DNA of 64,000 nt, from assembly GCA_030710605.1 (NCBI GenBank), contig CP092874.1, forward strand, positions 38,911,063-38,975,062, read 5' to 3'. The position numbers and the translations under genes were made by a program. How positions within the stretch are numbered: position 1 is the first letter of the stretch; each line of letters starts with the position of its first letter. Source of the stretch: Cordylochernes scorpioides. Taxonomy: Eukaryota > Arthropoda > Arachnida > Pseudoscorpiones > Chernetidae. Positions 20,350-31,379 of the stretch are shown here, piece after piece. Below the pieces are notes generated by a model. The model ran no database searches. It had not been told where the DNA came from and worked only from the letters and a program-made list of their open reading frames with translations.

Positions 20350-21673
20350 CTACTCTGATCAAAAAGTTTCGACACTTTGCACATAAAATCCTGAAAATTC
20401 AATATATTTTCTCCCGGTTTGTGGCAAACGCAAGCGTCGCCCTTTTGGCTTGGAGACCTGCCAATTTCAAAATTCACGCGCCACAACAGCGCGAGCAGCG
20501 CCTGTTCGAAGTGAAGCCATTTTGCCCGTGCTTCGATTTCGTTAGTCACCGAAATGGAGGATCAACGAATTTGCATCAAGTTCTGTGTGAAAAAGGATTC
20601 AAGGGTGCCGAAATTTTTTGGATGTTGCAAACAGCCTACGGGGATGCCGTCATGAGCCGAAGACGAGTTTTCGAGTGGTACAAGCGCTTCAAGGAGGGTC
20701 GGAAAGAGACCGCCGACAACGAGCGTTCCGGGAGACCGTCCACATCAACCACGCCTGAAAAGGTGACCAAGGTGTTGGAACTGGTGCGTGAAGACCGACG
20801 AATAACTGTCAGGGAGGTCGCCGAAGAAGCAGGGATATCATTCGGGTCGACTCAATCGATAATGAAGGACATTTTGGGAGTGAGAAAACTCAACGCCGCG
20901 TTCTCGTTCCCAAAGATTCGACTTTTGATCAAAAGAACGCCCGGAAAGAAACGGCCAGTCTCAATCTCGAAGCGACAACCGACGACCCCGAATTGCTGAA
21001 GAGGGTCATTACTGGAGACGAAACATGGATTTACGGCTTTGATTCGGAAGCTACCCAACAGGCATCGGAGTGGCGCTTCAAAAATGAGCAGAGACCAAAG
21101 AAAGCGAGGAAGGCTCCCAGCAAAGTCAAGGTCATGTTGACGGTGTTCTTCGACTGCCAGGGCATCGTTCATCATCAATTTCAACAACAAGGCTCTACAA
21201 TAACTGCTGACTCCTACCTGGGAGTTTTAAGGCGATTGAGGGAAGCGATCAGGCAGAAACGGCCGGAGCTGTGGAGGAGCAAGTCGTGGATTCTCCACCA
21301 CGATAACGCGCCGGCGCACACAGCCCTCAAAATCTCGAAGTTCCTGCAGGACCACTCAACCTCTGTATTCCCCCAACCCCCCTACAGTCCCGATTTGGTC
21401 CCCTGCGACTTCTTCCTTTTTGGAAAGCTCAAAAAAAGTTGAAGGGTTGGCAATTTCAGAGCATAAAAGAGATCAAAGTGGAATCGAAGAAGGCCATGAA
21501 GGCGATCCCGAAAACAGACTACCAGAGGTGTTTTGCCGACTGGAAAAAAAGGTGGCTGAAGTGCATCGCGGCCAACGGGGACTACTTTGAAGAGAACAAT
21601 TTGAATTTCGTAGAATAATAAAGTTTTTTTTTTAACTTATGAGCAAAGTGTCGAAACATTTTGATCAGTGTAG
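20350..21673 (+). mobile_element. mariner transposon, 1324 bp, complete ends
   Basis: Left TIR 'ctactctgatcaaaaagttt' continues 'cgacactttgc'; the right end is the complement ('gcaaagtgtcgaaaca..tgatcagtgtag'). TA flanks both sides (20348-20349, 21674-21675). Length and layout are typical of mariner. It interrupts a GC-rich region that continues on both sides. Confidence 0.9.
20554..21618 (+). pseudogene. mariner transposase (DD34D), three frameshifts
   Basis: The enzyme would bind the TIRs and cut and paste the element. ATG at 20554 ('MEDQRICIKFCVKK'). The first shift is at an A run near 20595. The main frame then has the helix-turn-helix region 'GRPSTSTTPEKV..VREDRR' and 'VREVAEEAGIS'. The second shift lies near 20920-20990. 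Next come the catalytic blocks 'VITGDETWIYGF' (first Asp), 'WILHHDNAPAHTAL' (second Asp) and 'YSPDLVPCDFFLFG' (third Asp, 34 residues after the second). A third shift at an A7 run (about 21430) precedes the C-terminus 'NGDYFEENNLNFVE'. All three Asp are present, so damage is by indels only, two of them at homopolymers; sequencing error should be excluded. Confidence 0.9.
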
Positions 21674-22019
21674 TACACACAGCAGTTAACACCCCCCGCC
21701 TTCGCGCGGATCCCCGTGTCAACCTCGTACCTCTGAGATCCCTAATTCGTCGGCAGATTCAGGGAGTACTGGGAACAAAGGGGGGAGTCCTATTCCTATT
21801 GGAGCGTAGGACGGATTTCCAAGTCCGTACGAGAGGGCCCGGACGACAACCTGACTAAGTAACTCTCGAAGACGCCTGTGGGTGCCTGGTCGACTCCACT
21901 GAACTAGACCATAAAGGCGGGCGCGAGGGGCCATACAAATGGCCGCTCGGTACATGGAGAATACATCATTCTTCTGGCTGGGCGACCGAAGGGGGTAACC
22001 GGGATGAAAGGACCTTGGA

Positions 22020-22723
22020 GTCTATATCATCCCTGGCTCTGCTTTTTGCAGGCCGAATCTCTTTTCTGCCCACCTCATGAGTGTGCACCGAGAAAAACAT
22101 CAGCCCGGATCGCCTCTATTCAGATTGTATGCCGGCCCTGGTCGCCATCAACCTGGAGAAAAGGCAGCGCGCGCATCAAATAATCCAGGAGCTGGATATG
22201 ATCCTGCGGGCGCCGGAACTCCATTGGGTTAGATGACACAGCCTTATCGAAGGTAATGAGTTCGCAGATAGGCTGGCTAAGGCGGGTTGCCTCAGAGATA
22301 GATCGGTGGAGACTCCAGTGACCAAGAAAGAGGTGTATAGGAGGATAAGAGGGCACGTCCAGGACCTATGGTTGGACAGATGGAGGAACAGTGAGAAGGG
22401 GAGAGAGGTATTAAATTGGGTGACTTACACCCAAGTACCTCTGTAAGGTAATGTCCCACAAACACACCAGAGTAGATTCGGGACATGGGCCCCTCCCCAG
22501 GAGTCCCCACGGAATTAAACTCAAAATCAATCCTGATTGCGTCTGTGGAGAAAGGGATGTGGGTGCACGCCACTACGTCTTGGATTGTACAAGAGTGGTG
22601 GGTGTGGAACAGGAGAGAAGGAGGGCGAGGGGCGCGATCGAGAGTGAGCTGATGGAAAAGCACAGCAAGCTTCTCGAGAAAGCCCACGACGTGGCAGCTA
22701 AGCTTTTCCTCGGCTGTGAGTGA
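22020..22723 (+). pseudogene. LINE ORF2 C-terminus: RNase H and CCHC finger
   Basis: The first frame has an RNase H region: 'DRLYSDCMPALVAIN', then 'ELHWVR' stop 'HSLIEGNEFADRLAKAG', where GNE-x-AD holds the last catalytic acid. It continues 'RIRGHVQDLWLDRWRNSEKG' to a stop near 22442. After a frameshift, 22451-22723 encodes 'DCVCGERDVGARHYVLDC', the Cys-x-Cys-x7-His-x4-Cys finger found at the end of I/R1/jockey-type LINE proteins, followed by 'KLLEKAHDVAAKLFLGCE'. RT and endonuclease are absent. The 3' part runs on GC-rich to an A-run near 23206-23215. Dead by in-frame stops. Confidence 0.7.
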
Positions 22724-23215
22724 ACACGGTCGACCGGTGGCCGCGGTCCCTGCTGGACACAGTAGATAGTTTCTCTATTTTGCTGTGACTGAAGGCCACC
22801 GGGATAGAAATCCTTTCAGACACTCTATCTGGGAGATGGTTTTTCCAGGTACAATATCCAAGCACCAGTTTGAATACCGTTATTCGGCTTATGAGTTGAA
22901 CAGGGTAGCAGCGAAGGGCATGCTTTGCATGCCGGCTTATGGACCGAAAGGTCTGGGAGGCCATCTGCTTCTAGGGTGGACAATGTTCTCTTCCCCGACT
23001 TGTGTTTCTTCTTTTAGAACTTTAATAAGGCATAGAACTGGCTGTCATTCTAGACGCATTCGTAGAACGGGCTGATCTTCTAGTAAGGGATATTTTCGTA
23101 GAACGTGGGTAAGCCTAGTACGGAATATTACAATCGGCTGGAAAATTTCACTCCAGCCGCTAAAATGAGTATCCCAGCGCGGTCTGACACCTAATAAGGT
23201 AATTAAAAAAAAAAC
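22724..23215 (+). mobile_element. Probable 3' UTR of the LINE remnant
   Basis: GC-rich sequence continuing from the finger domain to 'taattaaaaaaaaaac', where composition drops abruptly to AT-rich. The A-run is consistent with a poly(A) tail. Confidence 0.4.
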
Positions 23216-23500
23216 GAAACTGTATTTCCCTATTAACAACATTTTGATTAATTAGTGAGGCCTAATTTAAAATTGGAATTTATTTTGGTGCAGACGATTA
23301 AATTAACCACCGCGAGCTGTCTTCTGCAATTATTACTCGGCTGATTTATAGCCACGTGACAAAAACGACCAATCAATTTTAAGTAAGCCCTTCAAACCAA
23401 ATTATCCAAAATGGCATTCGGCAACGTGGCAGGTGTTATGATGATAGTATTATGATGATAAGACGTTTAGGTTTAGCCACTCATAGAGTAGAAAATGATT

Positions 23501-23975
23501 AATGGCCGTTTCACTCTGTTGCTAAGTTTTTCTTTTCTTAAAATTATGTGAATAACGTCATTTTTTAATCATTTATAGCCCTTTCTTTCCAATATATTAA
23601 GGCGTGCTATTTTATTCTAGTCTTAAGTCAAATTTTGACTACCTATATGCAAATTTGGACTTGGGAATTCCCAAATGTAATTGGCGTTATTTCTCTGTTG
23701 CTAAGTTTTTCCCCTAATCTTATGTGAATGACGTCATTCGAATCATATATAGCTCTTACTTTCAAATAAAGGTATCTGGTATTTTAGTCTAGCCTTGGGT
23801 CAAATTTTGACTACATATATGCAAATTTGAACTTGAGATTTCTCAAATGTAGTTGGCATTATTCTTATGTGAATGATGTTGTTTGAATCATCTTTATAGC
23901 CCTTTCTTTCCAGAAATATTGATATTTTATTCTAGTCTTAAATCAAATTTTGACTACGTATATGCAAATTTGTGG
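23501..23975. repeat. Diverged tandem repeat, three ~180-bp units
   Basis: Units share 'ctgttgctaagttttt', 'tagccctttctttcca', 'ttattctagtcttaa' and 'tcaaattttgactac', at about 23501, 23680 and 23853. Confidence 0.7.
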
Positions 23976-24285
23976 ATTTTGGACTTCACAGATGAAGTAA
24001 ACAGGTATGTTAAAATTATAAAGTAAATTTCCATGCAAAGTATTTATTCTACAATATAAATGTGTATATTAATTTTCGAACACGAGTTCTTCTACAAGGT
24101 GCAGAAAAAAAGTATTGAAAATTTTAACACTATATACTCATGGACTAAACTTGAGAAAGTTTCTAATTTTTATGTTGCCGGTCGTCTGTTTTGTTGAAGG
24201 GGATTGTTTAAAATTGGTTATCTCAGGTGTCTTTACAATAAAGGTCACTGTAATATCTTTCCGAGTTATTGTCTGAATCCCTATA

Positions 24286-25610
24286 AACAAGGATTACTCC
24301 AAAGGTTTTTGCAATCACTTATTTTTATTAAAGCTGCAACTTTCAAATTTTCAGAGTTTCTCAAAGTATTCGCCCTTAGCACCTATGCAATATTTTATCC
24401 GTGAAAACCAATTATCGAAGCACTTAAACAAGTCATCTTCGGGGATGGAATTTACGACATTGATAAAGGCTTGCAGTGCTTCATCATCAGTGTCAAATTT
24501 TACCCCTTTCAACAATAACTTAACTTTTAGAAATAAAAAAGTCACAAGGTACTAGGAATGGTGAATATGATGGATGATAGAATAATTGGACACCAGAGTT
24601 GGCTAAAAGTCTAATGTTTGGGCTTAGGTGTGCGGTCTTGAATTGTCATGGTGAAGAAGAATTGCTCTAAGTTGAGCTCTTGGTGTACTTTGCTTGATTG
24701 TTTTCCAATACTGCTGGAAGGCATTTTGTTGTACTAGTCCCTATTAACTGTCTTCCTATCTTCTAACTTCACAATATCACTGAAACCACTTTAAAATAAA
24801 AAAAAAACAAGCGATCATTTGTTTTCCAACACTTCGAGCTCTGCGAACTTTCTTAGGAGGAGGTGATTTTGAAGAGCACCAAAGAGTATATTGCCGTTTT
24901 GTTTCTGGATCAAAATTGTAAATCCAAGTTTCGTCACCTGTAATAATATTAAAAACATCCTTTGATTTGCTTTCATCAGTTTATTTCAACATGAAATTAC
25001 ACCATTTAACGCGACCAAGTTTTTGGTCTTCAGTCAAGCTGTGAAGTACCCATCTACTAACAAGTTTTCTGTATTTTAAATCATCAATAATGATGGTGTT
25101 GATTGCTGCCGATCCAATGCCCACACTTTTCTCTAACTGCTGATACGTAATTCTTCGATCTTCTCTAAGTAAAAATTCTACTACCCCAATTTCTATTGGG
25201 TAGGTGCTATTGGTGGTCGACCTGAACGAGGTTCATCTTCAAAGTTGGTTTTTCCAAATTTAAATTCATTAAACCAATTAAAAACTGTTTCAATAGAAGG
25301 ATCTTTATCTCCTAAAGCTTTCATCAATCTCTCTTTCATGGGATTCTTTAGGATTTAAATTACACTTTCATAATGATAAAATATCATGGCATCTAAACTT
25401 TCTCTAGTCAACTCCATTGTGTCTGATCCAATGTTTAGAAATTGCCGCTGTAAACAAAGTCGCGCCCTCTATGAGTCATTGTTGGTAATATTTTAGAAAA
25501 ATGTTTATGTTAGGTAAAAAATACATGTAGATTTTAATGGTATAATTTATTTTTAAATATTTTAAAATTATTTAATATTGAGATTGCAAAAACCTTTGAA
25601 ATGACCCTCG
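24286..25610 (-). mobile_element. mariner transposon nested in a MITE (1325 bp)
   Basis: TA duplications at 24284-24285 and 25611-25612. Ends 'aacaaggattactccaaagg' and complement of 'aacctttgaaatgaccctcg'; both continue '..tttttgcaatc'. Transposase on the minus strand. Confidence 0.8.
24351..25417 (-). pseudogene. mariner transposase, heavily decayed
   Basis: Minus-strand start 'MELTRESLDAMIFYHYES', then 'FNWFNEFKFGKTNFEDEPRS' and 'GRPPIAPTQ' before a stop. Further blocks: 'ITGDETWIYNFDPETKRQ' (first Asp), 'KSPPPKKVRRARSVGKQM', 'LLHHDNSRPHT' stop (second Asp), and a C-terminal frame with 'KVKLLLKGVKFDTDDEALQA', 'WFSRIKYCIGAKGEYFEKL'. The region of the third Asp reads 'CDFF'. Many shifts and stops: older than the 20350 mariner and a different lineage. 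Confidence 0.8.
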
Positions 25611-25895
25611 TACATGCTAAATAGTACAACTTCCTTAAGTTTTGTCCATGAATGTAGATCCATTTTATTTCACCTCTACTATTGGCACAATTCAATCGGT
25701 TTAAATATATAATTACGTTTTTAAGACAGAGGTAATTCATCTTTAAAGGCTTAAATATTTATGACATTTCGCTCCCGTATTAGTTAAAGGTTTTAAATAG
25801 AGAGAATAAATGGCCTCACATCGCAACCAATAATTGGTTTATTTTTATATTATTCTCCCCATGTGTTTTTCTGTTTAAAGTTAAGGAGTGAATAT

Positions 25896-26613
25896 TGTAG
25901 CAAAGTATTTATTTTTTATTTACAGATAGTGAATTTTGTTGTTTATATTGTAGGAAAGTATTTATTATTTTATTAACATAGTATTATTTTTATGCTTATA
26001 TTTTGCTACACTGTAAACTTCCCTCATTGCTTATCTTTTGTTTATCATTCATAGTTTGTTCTTGCCTGAAATAAATTTCTGTGTCATCCCGAAGTTTGTC
26101 TTTCCTAATTTTCCATGTGGCAATATTTTGCTACTCTGTTTAACTTCCCTCATTACTTATATTTTTATCAATTATAGTTTATTCTTGCCTGAAATAAATT
26201 TCTGTGTCATCCCGAAGTTTGTCTTTCCTAATTTTCCATGTGGCAATATTTTGCTACTCTGTTTAACTTCCCTCATTACTTATATTTTTATCAATTATAG
26301 TTTGTTCTTGCCCTAAATAAATTTCTGTGTCATCCTGAAGTTTGTCTTTCCTAATTTTCCATGTGGCAATATTTTGCTACTCTGTTTAACTTCCCTCATT
26401 ACTTATATTTTTATCAATTATAGTTTGTTCTTGCCTTAAATAAATTTCTGTGTCATCCTGAAGTCTGTCTTTCCTAATTTTCCATGTGGCAATATTTTGC
26501 AAGTCTGTAAACTTCCCTCATTACTTATATTTTTATCAATTATAGTTTGCTCTTGCCTTAAATAAATTTCTGTGTCATCCTGAAGTCTGTCTTTCCTAAT
26601 TTTCCATGTTACA
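25896..26613 (+). mobile_element. Solo LTR with internal 122-bp tandem expansion
   Basis: Starts TGTAGCAAAGTATTTATT, ends 'ttttccatgttaca', flanked by ATAT on both sides (25892-25895, 26614-26617). It is the same LTR as 35387-35557 and 36749-36926 (171-178 bp), but the block 'gtttgttcttgcctgaaata' to 'cttatatttttatcaatta' is repeated five times (starts near 26055, 26177, 26299, 26421, 26545), giving 718 bp. Each unit carries an AATAAA-like site. Confidence 0.75.
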
Positions 26614-26973
26614 ATATTAATGTGGAAACATCAGACTTCCAGTATCTAACTTTCGGGTATGAAAGCCTTTCTGTAGCTATATCCTATGGCACAATACCTG
26701 TCTTATCCATAGAACCTCTAGTCACACCTCAAAGTCCCTCTCATGTCCAACAGACAACTCGTAAATAACTGACGAACACATAATCCAGGCGTTAGAATCA
26801 ATTAAGATATTGTTGGGGTGTAATTAGGAAAGCTAATGAGGAAATTTGATTAATTAGGGTCACAGGGGGAATTTACTGAATAGTTAGCTGGGCTTCTCTG
26901 TTTTGATAGTAAAACGCCATATAATTTAACTCCCGAAAGAATTTAGAAACAATATTATGTCGGTATACTAAAT

Positions 26974-27179
26974 ATACACTCATGGACAACACTTAAGGAA
27001 GTTATACCTTTTAGCATGTATATCGGGATTAAGACAATAACTCTGAAAGATATTACAGTGACCTTTTTGAAGATACAATAGATAACCAAGTGTGAACCTT
27101 GCCTCTGTCTCCTAAAAAACCAGAAGACCGGCGACATTAAAGACTTTCTTCTTAAGTTTTTTTCCATATGATGAGTGCA
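26974..27179. mobile_element. Family A MITE, copy 6
   Basis: 'acactcatggacaacactta' to 'cttaagtttttttccatatg'; internal sequence 'aagatacaatagataaccaa' matches copy 2. Confidence 0.7.
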
Positions 27180-27284
27180 CGAGAGTACAATAGTGATAAT
27201 AAAACTTATAGATAAAAAAAACTTGTTATCATCTTCGCAATGGGGGCGCTGCTTGCGAGTTAAATCTACAAATCTGCAAATAAC

Positions 27285-27510
27285 TCTAAGGATATTCAAG
27301 ATATTCAAGAAATTATTTTTCAAAAACCTTCCCGGGGATATACCTAATAATATCCCAAAATTTCACGGCGATTAAACGTATGGTTTTTGAATCCAGAGAA
27401 CAAACATACAGACAGACATTCAATTATATATATATATATATTTCCTCCCGGAAAAATCTTCATCCATATAAAACATATACAATGTTTTCATTGGTGGCAT
27501 CCATCGCGAA
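27285..27510 (+). repeat. Interspersed repeat fragments
   Basis: 'ctaaggatattcaag' recurs near 39765 and 52960. 'acaatgttttcattggtggc' recurs at about 20085. These are pieces of unidentified dispersed repeats. Confidence 0.45.
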
Positions 27511-27515
27511 ATATA

Positions 27516-27702
27516 TCCTTACCCTTATATTTTTGCTCAATTTAACCATTGTAATGTCTATCTATTTTTACTCTGTTTTCAATTCCGTTTATAAAATTAA
27601 TGATTATACATTTTTTATGAATTGAATATTTCTTTGTTTATAGCTTAATGAATCCAGTGGCTTCTACTAAACAACTGTGTGAATGAACTAATTAAGTAAG
27701 AT
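27516..27702 (+). repeat. Dispersed repeat shared with 31953-32140
   Basis: 'tttgctcaatttaaccattg' through 'ctgtgtgaatgaactaatta' is nearly identical in both places. The other copy lies in a LINE 3' region. Confidence 0.7.
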
Positions 27703-28104
27703 TATATATTCCAATGAGAGTACGTATATACTAATAACAATGTTTATACAATAAGATACCTTTTCAAAGACTCAAACTTTGACCTAAAAAAGCGGCCGTC
27801 AATAAGGCAATAATTAATACTGTACAATTATCACATCATACTTATCAATTATCAATATTACTCAGTTATTATGATTGATAATTGGCTTTTATCCTTATTT
27901 AATTAGTAGAGCAAGATTTCTCTCTCGTGTTTCAATCTACGAGGGGTGTCCCATAAGTCCGTGGCCCGACCATGAGAACGAAATATTTTAAATTAAAGCC
28001 TTGTATAAATATATGTAAATTTTTAAGTTTCTACAACTAAACGTTTTTTTTTTTTTTTTTTGTTATGGGTTCTGAAAGATGACAAGAAACAGGAATAATC
28101 TAAA

Positions 28105-29163
28105 ATGGAGACAAACGAGATTCGTGCTGTAATAAAATATCTTTGTAAGAAAGTAATGTCGCCGAAGGAAATCTATGAGGATATGGTGGGTACATTAAGG
28201 GAAGATGCTCCTTCCTATAGCACAGTAAAAAATGGGTAGCTGCGTTTAAATTAGGGAGGATCAGCATCGAAGACGAACATCGACCAGGAAGACCTGTTGA
28301 GTCAGTTACTCAAGGAAACATCGACAAGATACATGTTTTGGTTATGTTGGACAGAATAATGACAGTTCGTCGGATAGAAGAGACCTTGGGTATTCTAAAA
28401 ACAACAGTGGATCGGATTATGAGAGAACACTTGGGCCACAGGAAGCTTTCTGCCCGTTGGGTTCTCAAACTTTTGATACCCGATCAAAAGGCTGTAAGGA
28501 GAAAGTTATTTTCGAACAATCTTGCGTTATTTGAAGCCAACCCAGAGGAATTTGTCAGTAGATTTGTTACCATGGATGAAACTTGGGTCCATCACTTTAC
28601 ACCAGAGGCCAAGCAACAATCCATGCAATGGAGATACTCCGGTTCCCCCCCCCCCCCCCCCCCCCAAGAAAGCCAAGACAGTTCCATCAGCAGGGAAGGT
28701 TATGGTGTCTGTCTTTTGAGATTCCGAGGGTGTACTTCTTCTAGACTTTCTGAATAAGGATCAAACCATCACTGGCAATTATTATGCAAATCTTGTGAAG
28801 CAACTACGAGGAGCTATCAAGGAAAAGAGAAGAAGAATGTTGTCCAGGAAGATTGTTTACCATCAAGACAATGCTCCGAGTCATCGGTTGCTGCAAGCCA
28901 TGGCTACTATTTATGATTCTGGCTTTGAACCTTTACCACATGCACCCTATTCACCAGATCTAGCTCCGTCTAACTTCCACCTATAACCTCATTTGAAAAA
29001 TTCACATTCTGGCATTCATTTTAGGTCAGATGAAGAGGACATTGATACTGTAATCTCATTTTTTGAGTCACTTGAAACATCGTTCTTTTTGGAGGGCATA
29101 AAAGCATTAGAACATCGCTGGAAAAAGTATATAGACCTTGAAGGGGATTATGTTGAAATATAA
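28105..29163 (+). pseudogene. mariner transposase with Asn at third catalytic site
   Basis: ATG at 28105 ('METNEIRAVIKYLCKK'). A one-base loss near 28228 shifts the frame, after which 'GRISIEDEHRPGRPVESVT' and 'GHRKLSARWVLKLLIPDQK' follow. Catalytic blocks: 'VTMDETWVHHFTPEAKQQS' (first Asp), 'IVYHQDNAPSHRLLQA' (second Asp), 'YSPDLAPSNFHL' (third position Asn instead of Asp), then a stop where Phe/Leu is normal. A 21-C run (28645-28665) shifts the frame mid-domain, and a TGA replaces the usual Trp near 28720. It ends 'RWKKYIDLEGDYVEI'. Dead by several lesions; the Asp-to-Asn change alone would abolish normal cutting. Confidence 0.9.
28645..28665 (+). repeat. Poly-C run (21 C) inside the transposase
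   Basis: Expanded from the short Pro-coding C tract usual at this position ('GS-P-RKKAKT' region). It is unstable by nature; its true length needs long-read support. Confidence 0.8.
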
Positions 29164-29264
29164 ATCATAATCATTATATTAGTCATTTTCTTTATATGTC
29201 GGGCCACGGACTTATGGGACACCCCTCGTATAGTATTGTTTAATAATGATATCATTAAGGGGGA

Positions 29265-29600
29265 AAAAACATCTCCTGATCGTGCAATAAAAGTTGCTGA
29301 TGGCTTGCGCCATCTATCGGAATAAATATCAATTATTCGTTTGTTTTTTTTATATATTTCAGAATTGGCCAAACACCATTTCTTGTTTAATCAAGAAAAG
29401 CTAATCACGTACGCGCTTTAGAATGTTGGCCCTCATCAGCTAGGTATCCTGAAACAGCGACATCAACAAATAATGAAGAAGTTACATACGCCGAGGCGTG
29501 GATCAACTTATATATTTGCATATTTAAAGAAGGTTTTGTTTCCTGCCAAAATAAACAACAACAACAATTTATTTCTCCTGTGTACATCATTCACTTTATA
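29265..29600 (+). repeat. Family C copy
   Basis: 'catctcctgatcgtgcaata', 'gatggcttgcgccatctatc', 'cttgtttaatcaagaaaagc' and an (AAC)n run near 29552. Same order as the reverse copy at 859-1240. Confidence 0.55.
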
Positions 29601-29689
29601 CGGACAACACGTTACCATCTGTCTTACTCAAACTGTCTACAAAGGATTATGATACAAGGTTATATTTGTGAAAAATAGTACAAAAGTGA

Positions 29690-29830
29690 ATTTTTACTTG
29701 GATCAGGTGGGGATAAATTGAGAAAAAAGAGCATCTCCTGATCGTGCAACTAAAAGTTGCTGATGGCTTACGCCATCTATCTGAATAAATATCAACTAAT
29801 CGTTGAATTTTAATGATTCCATAATTGGCC
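29690..29830 (+). repeat. Family C fragment
   Basis: 'gcatctcctgatcgtgcaac' and 'gatggcttacgccatctatc'; it stops before the oligo-AAC part. Confidence 0.55.
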
Positions 29831-30095
29831 AAATAGGTAATATATGCTATATAGGTGTTCTATATGGTGTAAGATAAACATGTGATGGATAGAATCCTAT
29901 TAACTGGAGCATGAGTGCTAGTAGCTAGGTTTAAGTTGGATAAAATTAAAGCTTTTTGACTTTTTTTTAATTCTGAGGCTAGGATTTAGCCTGTTTGATA
30001 ACCCCAAAAAATATAAGGTTACTTCAAATCTTCTAGAATTAAAAATGAAGTATTTTACAGTTACTGGAGGATGTTCCGGCCAAAATAAAATTGTT

Positions 30096-30260
30096 TCTCT
30101 CTCAGGGCCTAAAGGACGACGCTCTGGCCATCCCGGCGTCTGCCAAGATGCGTATATATAGTCACTTCCTGGCCCTGGAGTTAAGGGGAGTCAAAAAAGA
30201 CCCTCTCCTTGTTGTCTGGAAGAGGACCCTATCAAGATGGTGGAGCCTTCCTCACTCATA
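30096..30260 (+). pseudogene. LINE C-terminal scrap, same family as 6998-7690
   Basis: Plus frame 'GLKDDALAIPASAKMRIYSH', 'FLALELRGVKKDPLL', then after a slip 'WKRTLSRWWSLPHS' stop. This aligns residue for residue with the C-terminus of the minus-strand frame at 6998-7690. Only about 55 residues remain. It supports that fragment being a dispersed retroelement. Confidence 0.65.
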
Positions 30261-31375
30261 AATCATTGTGAATATCCCCATTATTTTTCATTCATTTGTT
30301 TAAGATGTATTATTGACTAGATGCCAATCTTCTTCTTCTTTCTTATCTTCTTCACCCCCCTAGATGTCAATATAAGTGTTTAAATGTCTCTCTCTTTTTC
30401 TTGAAAATTATCTCCCTTGAAAAAAAATAAAATCATGACAAATGTGCTCTAAATGAATCACTGAATCAATTAAATCACTGAATCTCTCTCTTGTGAGGTA
30501 AAACAACCCGGAGCCACCACGTACTGAAGTCACAAACTATCCAGGTTGTCTAATGGTGGACATCCAATTTATCAGATGTCGCCAGGCTGATTTGTACTTG
30601 GGAATGTTCTGCAGGTTTTCAGGGGTAAATATACTTATTCCTGAGTAGGATGGCTGTTTGGAACCTATAAAGGTGGTAGGTCTGTGGTGGTCGACATTTA
30701 AAAGAAAAGAGAGAAAATATGGTTTTGCGGGCTACTAACCAAAGTGTATTATCTTCGAGCCCGAAAGTGGATGTAGTAAGCAGACAAACCGCAAAGTATT
30801 CTAGCTAAGTACCAAGGTGCTGCCCGCCACCAAGGTTGTTCAAAAAAATGTAGATTCCCCAGACTAGGGAAGATAAGAGAGACAGGTTTTGATGAAAAGA
30901 AAATGGAAATATCTTTATTTACGGGGATGCTAACCGAAATAGATGGTTTTAAATTGAAAGAAAACAACGACAATGAATTTATATAGTGTAAAGTGGCGCC
31001 ATCTCTCTTGCGTTTGACTTTTCACAGAGTTATTCTAGAAAATATTTTTAAATAAAAAAGAGAAAGAAAATTCTATTTACCACATTTATATATTCATTTG
31101 AGTAATTTAGGTTAATTAAACGTGCAGATATTCGCTAATTATCCAATGAATTTCAATATATAATGGTATATATGTAGTAAAACGTTATTTTTAAAATCCT
31201 TATCTAAGAAAAGATTAACAATTTTATTAGCTCTATTGTCAAATAAAAAGTCAAAATAAAATATTTATTCTAATGAGGTAATGACTTGTTTTCTTTATTT
31301 TCTCTAAAATGAATCTCGAGTTTAATGATGTTTATCCGTAAGTCAATAAAAACCTTTTTGTGTGTGTGTTCTTTG
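30261..31375. other. Mostly unassigned, AT-rich
   Basis: No recognised domain. Short frames such as the minus-strand 74-codon one near 30750-30973 look like chance. Confidence 0.4.
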
Positions 31376-31379
31376 TTTC

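Larger units (their letters stand above)
24134..25659. mobile_element. Family A MITE, copy 5, split by a mariner
   Basis: The left part (to 24285: 'actcatggactaaacttgag', 'aataaaggtcactgtaatat') and right part (from 25611: 'tacatgctaaatagtacaac', 'ttccttaagttttgtccatg') rejoin as one normal family A copy when the mariner and one TA are removed, giving a clear order of insertion. Confidence 0.8.
27940..29228 (+). mobile_element. mariner transposon, 1289 bp, complete ends
   Basis: TIRs 'cgaggggtgtcccataagtc' and complement, continuing 'cgtggcccgac'; they are nearly perfect over ~30 bp. TA at 27938-27939 and 29229-29230. Confidence 0.9.

Noticed and set aside
26038..26316. 92-codon frame with repeated peptide
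   Set aside because: It arises from the 122-bp repeat units inside the solo LTR.
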